Part shown: positions 36,710-47,600 of the stretch, one piece after another
Numbering within the stretch: the stretch's first letter is position 1
How the letters are laid out: each line of letters starts with the position of its first letter
Origin: Chitinophaga pinensis
GTDB lineage: Bacteria; Bacteroidota; Bacteroidia; Chitinophagales; CAMDFR01
Assembly: GCA_945897725.1 (NCBI GenBank)
Contig: CAMDFR010000006.1
Span: 1 to 64,000 of the forward strand
Length of the DNA stretch: 64,000 nt
Direction: 5' to 3'
The notes under the pieces: model-generated
Seen by the model: only the letters and a program-made list of their open reading frames with translations
The model's database searches: none
Told to the model about the DNA's origin: nothing
Program-made: the position numbers and the translations under genes

Positions 36710-38062
36710 ATGGAAAGAAGAGAGTTTATTAAAAAAGCAGGTATAGTAGCAGCTGGCTCCATTGTGGCGCCCTATATCCTTCCGAGTGGAAGTTTATTTG
36801 CGAAAACGACGGCAGGAGCAGCAGAACATGTTGTCTTTGTTTTATTTGCAGGCGGTGTACGTCAACAGGAATCGGTGCTTCAAAGATATCTTTCAGATAG
36901 TCAAGGATTGGTTGGAAGCGCCTATGAAGGCAATATCATGTTCAATATGCTTAATGGCGGTTCACCGTCAGATAAAATAGTCTTTGGGACAGATCCTAGC
37001 ATTGGTCTACCGGGCACAGTACCCATACCTAAAATATTGAGCAGCACTTTGCAATCGCAAGGTACTTTTTTCCCAGAGGTTGCAGCACAGGGCGTAGGTC
37101 ACTATACTGGTTTAAATACGCTACTAACAGGGGTTAGTACCATAACACAAGGCTTAAGACAGAAGCCAATGTATCCGACCATTTTTGAATATGCCAGAAA
37201 ATATCTTGATCTACCAGCCACTAAAACATGGTTTGTTGGTAATGGCATTGGCAATTCTATTCCTTTACTAAATTATTCTGATCATCCAGATTTTGGTGCA
37301 AAGTATGGAGCGAATTTTTTCGCCCCTAGTGTCACTTTTGGTGCTCAAGGTGAAACCTATATTCGCGATGCGAAACCTTATCATCCAGAAGAAGAATTAA
37401 GTCCGATGTATAAGTTACAAGGATTCTTAAACAATACTTTTGCATTAGAGCAAGGCATCATTGGTGGTGTACATAATACTGAAGAGGAAAAATATCTGAT
37501 AAAGCTTTTCATAAAAGATATGTTTGCAAAAAAGGATGCCGGTACTATCGCCTTTCCTTCGGTAAATGATAATGGAGATTTAACTACGGTAGGTTATGGA
37601 TGTGAGGTGATGAAGGCCTTCACTCCCACTCTCACTGTTATCAATCTAAGCGCGGTAGATGGTTGTCATTCTAATTTTACAGGATATCTTAAATCATTGC
37701 ATAGAGCAGATCATGCCGTGGGACATATCTGGAATTATATTCAAACTCAAATTCCTACCATGAGCGGCAAAACAGCCATTATTGCTTGTCCAGAGCACGG
37801 TAGAAATTTGATGGGAAATAGTATTTTAGATCAGAATGATTGGAAAGCCTATGACCACAGTGATGTGAATTCTACTAGAGTTTTCAGCATGATGGCAGGA
37901 CCGTCCATTCCTTCAAATTTAAGTGTTGGTTCGGCTGGTACTCCTATTGGAGACATCAGAGATTGTGTGTTAACGGTTGCTGAATTACTTGGCATCAAGA
38001 GTCAAATACAGGCAGCAGGGTATATTCCTTCAGGTATCGTTTCATTATTCGACAGAATTTAA
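36710..38062 (+). CDS. DUF1501-like Tat-exported alkaline phosphatase-fold protein
   Basis: 450 residues. The N-terminus MERREFIKKAGIVAAGSIVAPYIL is a Tat signal (RREFIK), implying export of a folded, probably metal-bearing protein. The body has sulfatase/alkaline-phosphatase superfamily hallmarks seen in DUF1501 proteins: EHVVFVLFAGGVRQQES at the start of the fold, HYTGLNTLLTGVST in the nucleophile region, and later metal-site-like PEHGRNLMGN and AYDHSDVNSTRVF. The substrate is unknown. Third gene of the operon; 19 bp after gene 2. Confidence 0.7.
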   Translation: MERREFIKKAGIVAAGSIVAPYILPSGSLFAKTTAGAAEHVVFVLFAGGVRQQESVLQRYLSDSQGLVGSAYEGNIMFNMLNGGSPSDKIVFGTDPSIGLPGTVPIPKILSSTLQSQGTFFPEVAAQGVGHYTGLNTLLTGVSTITQGLRQKPMYPTIFEYARKYLDLPATKTWFVGNGIGNSIPLLNYSDHPDFGAKYGANFFAPSVTFGAQGETYIRDAKPYHPEEELSPMYKLQGFLNNTFALEQGIIGGVHNTEEEKYLIKLFIKDMFAKKDAGTIAFPSVNDNGDLTTVGYGCEVMKAFTPTLTVINLSAVDGCHSNFTGYLKSLHRADHAVGHIWNYIQTQIPTMSGKTAIIACPEHGRNLMGNSILDQNDWKAYDHSDVNSTRVFSMMAGPSIPSNLSVGSAGTPIGDIRDCVLTVAELLGIKSQIQAAGYIPSGIVSLFDRI

Positions 38063-38066
38063 ATGT

Positions 38067-39020
38067 ATGAAGAAGATTTTTCATCTAACTTTAATGATCT
38101 CTTTCGTTGCAATAGGCTTTGTGATGCAGTCTTGTAAAAAAGATCCTGTCATCAATCCATATGATCAATACAAGCCAAAGCCTGATAGCCTTGCGGGTGA
38201 TAGTTTGGATCCAGCAAGTATTCAAGGTTTGCACAAAAATATTTTCAAGCCAACTTGTGCCAACTCAGGATGTCACGATGGTACCTTCGAACCAGATTAT
38301 CGAACCATTGAAAGTACTTATAACTCTTTGGTATATCAAGGCATCATCAAAAACTATGTCAGCGCTCCACTTCAATATCGGGTAAAACCAGGTGATGCAG
38401 CCAATTCAATGTTGATGAAGAGAATCACAGAAGACATTGATGGGATCTCTGGCGTGATGCCACTTGTGATTGATCCCAAAAGTGACTGGCCAACAAAGAA
38501 AGAACAGTATATAGCTAATCTTAGCACATGGATCAATAATGGAGCAAAAGATGTCATGGGCAATGCGCCTAGCAATTTAAATTTACTTCCACAAATGAGT
38601 GGCTTTTATGTGGCCTCTATGGGCAGTACTACTTCTTTTTCTAGAAATACGAATGGTGTCTGTTTGATTCCTTCTTCATCAGATAATATCGACTTATACT
38701 TTAGTTTTTTAGATGATCAAACTAGTGCATCATCACTTACTGTAAATGAAATTTCATTTTCTTTATCAGCGAATCATTTTGCTGCTTCTACTCCATTTTC
38801 CTTAACAATAGTGACTCCATTTTCTGATAATGGCTTTTCAGGTATGCCAGTAAATTATACCCACAAATATAGTTTTTCAAATCTTAGAAGTACCTATCCA
38901 ACTGGATCACAAGTATTTGTTAGAGTAAAAATTAAAGACGATGTTAACCCCGCTGTGAGTATTCCATCTGGAGAATCTCTGCCAGTGATTATTCAATACT
39001 TTTCATTTATTGTAGGATGA
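38067..39020 (+). CDS. Lipoprotein with cytochrome c-like CX4CH motif
   Basis: 317 residues from ATG 38067 (MKKIFHLTLM); the track ORF starts upstream inside the DUF1501 gene. Lipobox VMQSC. The motif KPTCANSGCHDGTFEP has two cysteines separated by four residues and a following His, a c-type heme attachment variant (CX4CH) like that of planctomycete-type cytochrome (PSCyt1) proteins. A distal Met may be in GVMPLVIDP. The C-terminal half (after ~190) is a beta-sandwich-like domain. It starts 4 bp after the DUF1501 stop, so cotranslation is likely. Confidence 0.65.
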   Translation: MKKIFHLTLMISFVAIGFVMQSCKKDPVINPYDQYKPKPDSLAGDSLDPASIQGLHKNIFKPTCANSGCHDGTFEPDYRTIESTYNSLVYQGIIKNYVSAPLQYRVKPGDAANSMLMKRITEDIDGISGVMPLVIDPKSDWPTKKEQYIANLSTWINNGAKDVMGNAPSNLNLLPQMSGFYVASMGSTTSFSRNTNGVCLIPSSSDNIDLYFSFLDDQTSASSLTVNEISFSLSANHFAASTPFSLTIVTPFSDNGFSGMPVNYTHKYSFSNLRSTYPTGSQVFVRVKIKDDVNPAVSIPSGESLPVIIQYFSFIVG

Positions 39021-39469
39021 AAAAAAGAACGATTATTTATCTGCTAAGCATGCTCACGAGTATCATCCTTGTTTCATCAGCTTGTAAAAAAAAGGATGAA
39101 AACATTGGTACACCAGCACTCACTTTTAAAACACTTTCTTCCAACGATCTATTGGAGTTTTCTGATTCTCTGAACGTCACTTTTAGTTATGAAGATAGTG
39201 ATGGTGACATAGGTTTTTATGAAGCAGATTCTTCTTCCGTATATATCCAGGATAAACGTCTTAGCAAGCCAGATTTATATTATATCAAACCTCTGAACCC
39301 TCCGAATGTACAGCCTTTCATTAAAGGTGATATTCAACTTGGATTAAAAAACATGTTTATGTTGGGAAGCGGTACCACAGAAAAAACGTCGTTTACCATT
39401 TGGTTGAAAGATAGAAAAGGACATATTAGTAACTCAATTGTGACACCAGAAATAACTATTCATCGTTGA
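39017..39469 (+). CDS. Bacteroidota surface lipoprotein
   Basis: 150 residues with lipobox VSSAC. The mature domain has YEDSDGDIGFYEAD and WLKDRKGHISNSIVTPEI, a calcium-binding-looking acidic loop and a beta-sandwich pattern common in small Bacteroidota lipoproteins found beside T9SS proteins. Start and stop overlap the neighbours (ATGA with the gene before, TTGA with the gene after), which indicates translational coupling. Function unknown. Confidence 0.65.
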   Translation: MKKRTIIYLLSMLTSIILVSSACKKKDENIGTPALTFKTLSSNDLLEFSDSLNVTFSYEDSDGDIGFYEADSSSVYIQDKRLSKPDLYYIKPLNPPNVQPFIKGDIQLGLKNMFMLGSGTTEKTSFTIWLKDRKGHISNSIVTPEITIHR

Positions 39470-42400
39470 TAAAAAAACTACATATACTTTTCTTTTTAGG
39501 AATGACTTTTTCTGTGGTGTTACAAGCACAGACTACTTATAATATGTCGAATAATTCTATTGGCGATTGCAATGGAATCTTACTCGATAGCGATGGAAAC
39601 CCTATCACAGCAGGCGACTACGGACATAACGAAAATTTTACTTTTACCATTTGTGTGCCAGGAGCAGATTCAATTATCATGAATTTTAGTTCCTTTTGTA
39701 CAGAGTCGGGCCGAGATGTGATCACATTTTATGACGGTCCGGATACCTTGTCTCCCATGATAGGAATCCCGGTTTCTGGACCTTCTGCCATGCCTGGTAC
39801 CATTATTGCCAGCAGTGGATGTTTAACCGTTCACTTTATTACTGATGCTTCGGTGAGTTGTACGGGATGGATGGCTAGTTGGCAAAGTGTCATTCATACA
39901 CCTGCTACGCCTATCATTGCACCCATTGTTGTACCACCTTGTGGAGCGACTTCCATCACCATCACCTTAGATCAAGATTTGATTTGTGATTCTGTGGATG
40001 CATCTGACTTTGGCATCAGTGGTCCCATGTCACCTGCCATCATTTCTGCCATTCCGATTGGATGTGTTGGTGGTAAAACAAGAACAGTACAATTAAATTT
40101 TTCAACAGCCCTTAACGTCAATGGTACCTATTTCCTTGGCGTCAATGCTGTCTTTGTGGATGCTTGTGGAAATGTATGGAACCTTTCTACAGGGATTTCT
40201 TTTGTGATGAATACTTGTCCATTAAGTGTGGTCATTTCTGCAACAGATACTAACATATGCAGAGGTACCTGCACCTCACTTACGGCAAACATTTTAGGAA
40301 GTGTCACTGGAGTGGTTAATTATGCTTGGTCTGGCGGCATCCCTGCTTCTGCTGGTCCACACGTGGTTTGTCCCATGGTGACAACAACCTATTATGTAAC
40401 AGTGACCAATGCCTTTGCTCCTCCAGGTTACGACACTTTTACCGTCGTAGTAACACCCCGCCCTGTGCTACCCAACGACACGGCACTTTGTCAATCGCAT
40501 TATGCAGGTATTCCTTTGGTGGCGTCACCTGCTGGAGGGTTTTGGGGAGGCTATGGAATACCAGGAAGTGGCGTTGGATGGTTCTATCCCTCATGGGTAT
40601 GGCCGAGTGTACAGCCCATCTGGTATACTGTTAATGGCTGTTCAGATACCATGCTCATCACTGTAAACGCTGCCTCCGCCGGCTCTGATATAGCAGCATG
40701 TCCTGGCGTTCCCCCTTTTATTTTAAGCGGTCAAAACCCTCTAGGTGGGCATTGGCGTGGATTAGGGGTGATTGATTCTATAACGGGATTGTTTAGTCCC
40801 GTGGTAGCGGGTATTGGAACGCATACGTTGTATTATACCATACCTGGTTGTCCTGATGCTCGAAGGAATATAAATATTGATACCTTAACAATACCAAAGG
40901 ATACTTCTGTCTGTGACAATGCAGGTGTTTTTAATTTACAATTTTCTCCATATGCAGGAGTTTGGACAGGCCCTGGGATTGTGAATTGGTATTGGGGGAC
41001 CTTTGATCCACTGCTTGCCGGACCTGGTAGACATAGATTACTTTTCACCATGAATGGTTGTGCAGACTCAATGTTCATCACGGTGAATGATGTTTGGGCA
41101 GGATGGGATAGAACGGCTTGTCCGACCATGAATGATGATACTTTGGCCTTACATACTGGTGCAAGTCCATTGGGAGGTGCATGGCGTGGTGTAGGGATTA
41201 TTGATAGTGTGAGAGGGATTTTTGATCCACAATTTATGAGTGGTGCAAACTTTACGAGCAGCATTTATTATGTTTATCAAGGTTGCACTGATACGCTCAA
41301 TATTTATAATTATTATACTGACATAGGTATAGAACCATTACCAGCCGAATGTCCTAATGATACAGCACTCTTATTGAGTTGGGAAACTACACAAAGAAAT
41401 TTATGGGGAGGCATCTGGAATGGGCCTGGAATAACAGATTCAACAGACTATGGTGTATTCGATCCTACGGTAGCTGGCAGTGGCATACATTCACTTGTTT
41501 ATTCATTGAATGGTTGTAAGGATACTGTCTTGGTTGAAGTATATGCGAATGCAAGTTTAAGAGATACTGATGTATGCCTGTTACAATCGCCATTTAATAT
41601 ACCTTCTAATGCGGTTGTTGGTCGATGGTCAGGTCCTGGAATCATCAATCCAGCTACAGGATTATTTAATGCATCTATTGCTGGAGTAGGGACACATAAT
41701 ATTGTTTTTGTGTCAGCTAACGGTTGTAAAGACACGATGTCATTGACCGTGAATCCTATGCCAGTGATCAATATTGCTGGACTTGCGACTAATTATTGTT
41801 TTAACGATAGTACAGTGATATTGACAGCAACGCCTACAGGTGGTGTATGGAGTGGCTTTCCATTAATCAACGATTCTATTTTTAATCCAATGCTTGCAGG
41901 GCCAGGTTTGCATTTCTTCACGTATACTTATGGAAGTGGCGATTGCATTGTAAGAAAAACAGTAAGCACCAATGTATATCCTCCTTTAAATATACGCACC
42001 ACATTTGCTGATACAACGATGTGTTATAATACACAAGTTAGAATTGGTGCCTCTGGCTCAGGTGGTCCATCAGGCTTATATAATTTTAGTTGGGACCATG
42101 CTTTAGGAAATGGAAGTAGTCATGTCGTGAATAATTTAAGCAGCACTGTCTATTCAGTAGTATTATCTGACGGATGTAGTATGCCAGTATCAGGTACAGT
42201 GCAGGTTTTTGTTGTGCCGCCCTTTACATTTACAGTGGCAACAGATACGATGAAGTGCTATGATAAAGGTTCTTATGCTACAGTTCAAATTTTACCTGAT
42301 TCAGGAAACTATGAGGTGATATGGGGCAAGACCACCATACATCATACTTTTTCTGAAGACTTATTTTATGGCAATGCTGGCAGATATTATAGTTTATCGA

Positions 42401-42999
42401 TGAAAGATTTAAATTCAGGTTGCTTTGAAGACACTTCTATTTGGATGCCTGCTTTTGATGAAGTCATTGCGCACTTCACTCCTTCTCCTAATGAACAATG
42501 TTCAGATCCCAATGATCCAACTTTTGAGTTCTTAGATCAAAGTCAGGGTGGTACCAAAGGTATATGGAGCTTTGGTGATGGCTCTACCAGTGATTATTTA
42601 ATATCGCAAAATAAAACACATACCTATCCTCGACCAGGATATTATCAAGTGATTTTGTCAATTAAAAATGAAGGAGAATGTGCAGACTTTATGGTGGACA
42701 CTGTTTGTGTAGAGATTGCCCCTTTGATAACAGTACCAACGGCCTTTAGTCCGAACCAAGATGGGGTGAATGATAGATTTGGAATTCTGCGAACAAGAAA
42801 TATTCAATTGATAAATGAGTTTGCCATCTTCGATAGATTTGGTGTAAAGGTATTTAGTACGAATGATATCAATCAAAGGTGGGACGGCACCTACAAAGGA
42901 AGAAATCAACCATTAGGGGCTTATGTTTGGATCGTAAAAGCCACTTCTTATGATGGGATTTTGGTGGAAGAGAAAGGACAATTTACTTTGTTGAGATAA
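39466..42999 (+). CDS. Giant type-B T9SS surface protein
   Basis: 1177 residues, starting at a TTG that overlaps the preceding stop (TTGA). Signal peptide to about VVLQAQ. Order of domains: CUB-like region with SFCTESGRDVITFYDG (~20-145), a bacterial Ig-like region (~150-250), PKD-like segment, then seven ~75-residue repeats of the pattern GGxWxGPGIxDSxxGxFxPxxAGxGxHxLxYxxxGCxDT (~340-850), a PKD domain with WSFGDGSTSDY near 1040, and a C-terminal gliding-associated type B sorting domain (VPTAFSPNQDGVNDRF to the end). Probably an adhesin or a scaffold anchored at the cell surface. Last gene of the operon. Confidence 0.8.
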   Translation: MIKKLHILFFLGMTFSVVLQAQTTYNMSNNSIGDCNGILLDSDGNPITAGDYGHNENFTFTICVPGADSIIMNFSSFCTESGRDVITFYDGPDTLSPMIGIPVSGPSAMPGTIIASSGCLTVHFITDASVSCTGWMASWQSVIHTPATPIIAPIVVPPCGATSITITLDQDLICDSVDASDFGISGPMSPAIISAIPIGCVGGKTRTVQLNFSTALNVNGTYFLGVNAVFVDACGNVWNLSTGISFVMNTCPLSVVISATDTNICRGTCTSLTANILGSVTGVVNYAWSGGIPASAGPHVVCPMVTTTYYVTVTNAFAPPGYDTFTVVVTPRPVLPNDTALCQSHYAGIPLVASPAGGFWGGYGIPGSGVGWFYPSWVWPSVQPIWYTVNGCSDTMLITVNAASAGSDIAACPGVPPFILSGQNPLGGHWRGLGVIDSITGLFSPVVAGIGTHTLYYTIPGCPDARRNINIDTLTIPKDTSVCDNAGVFNLQFSPYAGVWTGPGIVNWYWGTFDPLLAGPGRHRLLFTMNGCADSMFITVNDVWAGWDRTACPTMNDDTLALHTGASPLGGAWRGVGIIDSVRGIFDPQFMSGANFTSSIYYVYQGCTDTLNIYNYYTDIGIEPLPAECPNDTALLLSWETTQRNLWGGIWNGPGITDSTDYGVFDPTVAGSGIHSLVYSLNGCKDTVLVEVYANASLRDTDVCLLQSPFNIPSNAVVGRWSGPGIINPATGLFNASIAGVGTHNIVFVSANGCKDTMSLTVNPMPVINIAGLATNYCFNDSTVILTATPTGGVWSGFPLINDSIFNPMLAGPGLHFFTYTYGSGDCIVRKTVSTNVYPPLNIRTTFADTTMCYNTQVRIGASGSGGPSGLYNFSWDHALGNGSSHVVNNLSSTVYSVVLSDGCSMPVSGTVQVFVVPPFTFTVATDTMKCYDKGSYATVQILPDSGNYEVIWGKTTIHHTFSEDLFYGNAGRYYSLSMKDLNSGCFEDTSIWMPAFDEVIAHFTPSPNEQCSDPNDPTFEFLDQSQGGTKGIWSFGDGSTSDYLISQNKTHTYPRPGYYQVILSIKNEGECADFMVDTVCVEIAPLITVPTAFSPNQDGVNDRFGILRTRNIQLINEFAIFDRFGVKVFSTNDINQRWDGTYKGRNQPLGAYVWIVKATSYDGILVEEKGQFTLLR

Positions 43000-43089
43000 G
43001 GATTAGTACTGATAAAAAACATTCACTCCTAATAAGCTGAATCCTGTTTAATATTTAGTTTTTCATTTACACTCTTTCACGATTTGTTA

Positions 43090-44625
43090 TCATTCGGCTT
43101 TGATGAATCTTGAGGTAGCAATTAGTTTATTATTTTTATTGACAAGCTTGATAAAATACATGCCACTATTGAGTGAATTTACATCTACTGAATACATGTC
43201 TTCATTGACAAAGCAATTCTTACTTACATTAAAATCTTGCTCCATCAAAACACTTCCAATTTCATCATAAATAATTGCATGAGATACTTTATCAAATTGC
43301 GAATTAGTTTGCTCGAATGATATGTAAAGTGTCTCCTTTACAGGATTAGGAAATAAAACTATATTTGATTTTACATCCTTCACAATGTCCAAACCAACTG
43401 TACTGATTGTATCACAGCCAAAGGCGGTGGTATCTGCACCTAAAGTAAAACAAGGCATATTAGGGAAACAGTATGCCCCACATGCAGAACCAAGTTCAAC
43501 ACTGTTAATCCTATATCCACATGCTAAGCCAACACTATCAGGATGTTCTATGGTTGATAAATTATGCCCAATCCAAGAAGGCGTAATATAAATTTTACCA
43601 TCTGGTGCTAAACGCATATCGCCAACATAACTATTAAAAGCAGCAGTATCAATAAAAATTCGAGAACTGTCTAAATTTGTTGCCCATAAATCATATTGAA
43701 ATAACTTTCGAGTAAGACCCACATATAGATATCTATTATTTGGACTAATTGCTACTCCTTGAACTCTGGCGGCATAAGGATCAATTATATTTATCTTTCT
43801 TTGATTACTAAAAGTGCCGCTACATCTATCGAAGTCAAATACATCAAAATACCAAGGGGGTATATCAAATCTATTTCCCAAGCTAACACCAAATACAAAG
43901 GTTTTACCATCGTTGCTAAACATTGATTTGCCTGCTACGCCATATATCAAAGGAAGATTTAAACCAATTACTTGCTCCTTGACAGAATATCCATTTGGGG
44001 TTACTAGGATAATGAAAAATTTATTGCTTCTAAATTTACGTATAACAATCCACCAATCACTTCCGTTTGCATGTCTACATGCGGCTACTGGCAAACATAA
44101 AGTATCATCAACAACTTGGATTAATTCTTTGCCTGGTACAGCCTGTCCCAAACCTAAATTTTCATATTTATCAATGTAGGTGAGATAGGCTTTTGTTTGA
44201 AAATAATCTCCACCAAATGGAGGCATGGCACCTATATTCTCCATGAGAGTTCTAACACAAACCACTTTATCACTATTTGGAAAATCTAAGATGATATGGC
44301 CGTTCCAAGTTACTGGTGCTGAAATATCTGTGTTAATATCGGTAGTATTTTGAACTCTTATAAATGAGCTATCAGTTAATGAGAAATTATTATTTAAGAA
44401 ACTCACTTTCCCTGTTGAATCACAAATAGAAGAGTAAGTATATGTAGGAGTAGGATAATGAGGTTTTGTAACTATCCTCAATGAGTCATTATTATAATCC
44501 ATGACAACTGTATTAAGACCATCATATAAATACCATTGCCTGTCTTGATACTGAGACTTGGCTGTGGACAAAATTAACATAAAGAGAAAAAAAATAATTT
44601 TTCTGACCAATCTGAATTTTATCAT
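43090..44625 (-). CDS. Secreted beta-propeller-like protein, T9SS cargo
   Basis: 511 residues from ATG 44625 (MIKFRLVRK), or 512 from 44628. Signal peptide to about TAKSQ. The middle region contains repeats of the type SNDGKTFVFGVSLGN, SPNNRYLYVGLTRK and APDGKIYITPSWIG, the strand-turn pattern of WD40/YVTN-like propeller blades. The last ~85 residues (VLFPNPVKETLYISF to SRFIKAE) form a type A T9SS sorting domain. It starts right after the stop of the upstream gene (1 bp gap), so the two are one operon. Confidence 0.75.
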   Translation of the reverse strand: MIKFRLVRKIIFFLFMLILSTAKSQYQDRQWYLYDGLNTVVMDYNNDSLRIVTKPHYPTPTYTYSSICDSTGKVSFLNNNFSLTDSSFIRVQNTTDINTDISAPVTWNGHIILDFPNSDKVVCVRTLMENIGAMPPFGGDYFQTKAYLTYIDKYENLGLGQAVPGKELIQVVDDTLCLPVAACRHANGSDWWIVIRKFRSNKFFIILVTPNGYSVKEQVIGLNLPLIYGVAGKSMFSNDGKTFVFGVSLGNRFDIPPWYFDVFDFDRCSGTFSNQRKINIIDPYAARVQGVAISPNNRYLYVGLTRKLFQYDLWATNLDSSRIFIDTAAFNSYVGDMRLAPDGKIYITPSWIGHNLSTIEHPDSVGLACGYRINSVELGSACGAYCFPNMPCFTLGADTTAFGCDTISTVGLDIVKDVKSNIVLFPNPVKETLYISFEQTNSQFDKVSHAIIYDEIGSVLMEQDFNVSKNCFVNEDMYSVDVNSLNSGMYFIKLVNKNNKLIATSRFIKAE

Positions 44626-44629
44626 CATC

Positions 44630-47600
44630 TTATCTTGCTATGTTAAACTTATATTGATGTTTTTGATTTGAGATACTAATCTCAATTATATAAATTCCTG
44701 CAGCAAAAAGACTAACATCAATTCTATCAGGCAATATAATGTTAGGAAGGCTTTTAAACACTATCTTTCCAAATATATCTCTGATAATATATTGACATCT
44801 TGAATCCGATTTATCCTGTACAATGAATAAAACATTATTAGTAGGATTTGGAAAGATACTAATGTGACTGTCAAAAGGTGCTTCTAGTGCATTGAGAGGA
44901 TTCGATTTTCTGTAATCAATTCCCAAAACACATCTTTCATCATCATCCCAAAAGGCATTCAGGTCAAGGCTTGAGATGAATGATCGACAAGTAAACACTG
45001 ATTTCCCTCCGCTAATCGGGCATTGATCTGCAATTGCATAAAGTTGATCCATTATGCCTTCAGTAAAACCAGTGAGTCCAAGATTTAACACAATTTCATT
45101 AATGATTTTTTCATTATTTTCAATATTATTATGTGGTATCACAGCACTATTTTTTATACGAGCATCAACACTTAAATCGTTCTCAATAGAAGTTCGTACC
45201 TCATAAAGTTTGCCGATATTATTTTCTTTCGCCGCAAGGTAAAAACTATCAATTGTATAGCTACTATCTCTCAAATTACTATCAATGTTTAGATCATAAT
45301 AAAGTTCTTTTTTCAACCCCAGTTGATAATCTTCTTCATAAATATCACTTGCTATCAATTCGTGAATGATCTCTTCAGCAACAACTTTTTCATCACCACT
45401 TCCTTCTCCTCCGCCAGCCATTAAACCAGAACCCCCACCAGATCCTCCGTGTATATATGGATCACACTGATAGTTAGGTGTTGTAGAAGGTAATGGTGAC
45501 AATGTAGATCCTACTCCAACCAAGACATTGATGAAAGGATAGAATGGTGCTATATTTTTCGCATAATAGAGATTTGCTCCAGCATAAGAATTGAATGCAC
45601 ATGTATTTGAGTTGAGATATGCCGATGAAGTAAATTCATTTGCCATTAACTTTGTTCCAACCAGTGGTGGGAAGACTCTACCAGTTTGAGATCCGATAAT
45701 ACCAGATGTTCGTAATGTCATCTGATCATAATGTCTCTTCATGGTATTTCCCGCAATATTGTTTGTACTTAAACAATTTCCCATAAATTCTAAACCCCAG
45801 GTCATTGTATCTGTTGTATTGCAATATACAGTATCATTGTGACTCATACTGAAATAAATAGCCTTGCTATTGGCATAGGTGCTACCTACTACTCCACCAC
45901 TAGTATTATCACCTACGACAGAATTATCACTGTATAAGGTTCTTGTTGTATTGCTACTGCTAATTCCCATAATGGAGAAGCCAGTTGTACTATTCATTCT
46001 AATACTATTTCCTCTCACAATACTTTGCACTACATTATTCAAGCTGATACCCAATCTACCACTCACGATTTCATTATCAATAATTTCATAAATGGATGGA
46101 TATAAACTTTGATTCACTAAGATACCTGTAATAACTGGTGTAAAGATTGATGGTGGGTTAGTTTGAAGTTTATTTCTTAGCATTTGAATCTTACTTCTTG
46201 TATTAAAATCCGCTTCAATTCCTCTGGTGTAATTTTTAATGACATTATCTTTTACAATACATAGTGATGGTTGATTTCCGAGTGGCGTAAAGGTGCTGTC
46301 TACCATAATTCCTGTAACACAATTATCCAAAGTATTATTCTGAATGGTACTTAAAACATTTCTACTAATGATGCCATAGCGACTATTGGTAAAATAATTG
46401 TTCTGAGAAATTAAATATCCACCTACTATCGTAGAATATGTAAGCATTGGGTCGGTTCCAAATGACTTATCCAACAAAATTCCTGCACCTGTATATGTTA
46501 GATTTGGTGCCATATTTGTAAATTCATTGTTAAAGATAGATATGTTTGTATTCATTGCATGAATTCCTGTGTAAGCATTATCAAAATAATTGGTGCAGGA
46601 TATACATGGAGAGCCAATAGCAACAGATTGAACATGATCTAAAAAGATACATTCATGAGGTTTTAAAGCCCAATATGGATTGATTAATAAACCCAAATTA
46701 TCTAATGGATCTGGGAAACTAAGGTAAGCACGCAATCCTAAATCTTTACAAATAAAACTACTTTTTATTACTTGTAATGGACTATAAAATCCAGCAAATG
46801 GTTTTACCACTATATCCTTTCTATTTTTATTAAAGGTATCTGCAATGCAATGTGTATAGGAGCCATTTAAAACAGTGATACCCGCAATAGCATCTTCGAT
46901 AATACAATTTTTTGCAATAATGGTACCGTTGCCCCAAGCCAATGTGCCATTATTAATACCCTGCCACATAATGTTAGTACAAGCCGTCAAATAACAGCTA
47001 TCAAGTCGTAAGGTATCACCATCTGTCACATCAATTTTTGCATAAGGTTGCATGTAGATGGCTGTATTTTTAAAAGTAAGATTCTGATCAATCAGCAATG
47101 TGCCATCAAAACTAACATCATTGCAGAACTGACAAGCCGATGAACCAAATATACCACTACTAAAATCAATATCATAAGAAATTAAAACTGCACTTCTTTG
47201 GTCACTGTAGATTTTTAACTTGTCTCTTCGACAACATTGATAAATAGTGATAGCCGTATCAAAAATACATGGAGATTTGCTGTCTGTTATATGTAAGGTA
47301 ACTACATGAGATAAGGCAGCAGCATCAAGAATTGTTGTGAAGTAGGTTCCTGTATAAGTGCTAGGATAACCAGTCAATACATTGCTAACAGTCCAACTAT
47401 ATGTAAGATTTGATTTCGGATTAAGAATACTTAGAATTAGATTGGTATCGCAATTTGTATATGGCAAGGCGAGCATTTGCACATTAGCAGGACTATCATA
47501 GATAGTGGTTGAAGAAGTATAGGTTAGACCTGGAATTAGAGTACTTGTGACAATAAATGAATACACACCAATACTAGAAGGTGTATAAAATCGTAAAGTG

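Noticed and set aside
37977-38066. Longer start for the CX4CH lipoprotein
   Set aside because: It lies inside the DUF1501 gene; the signal peptide begins at ATG 38067.
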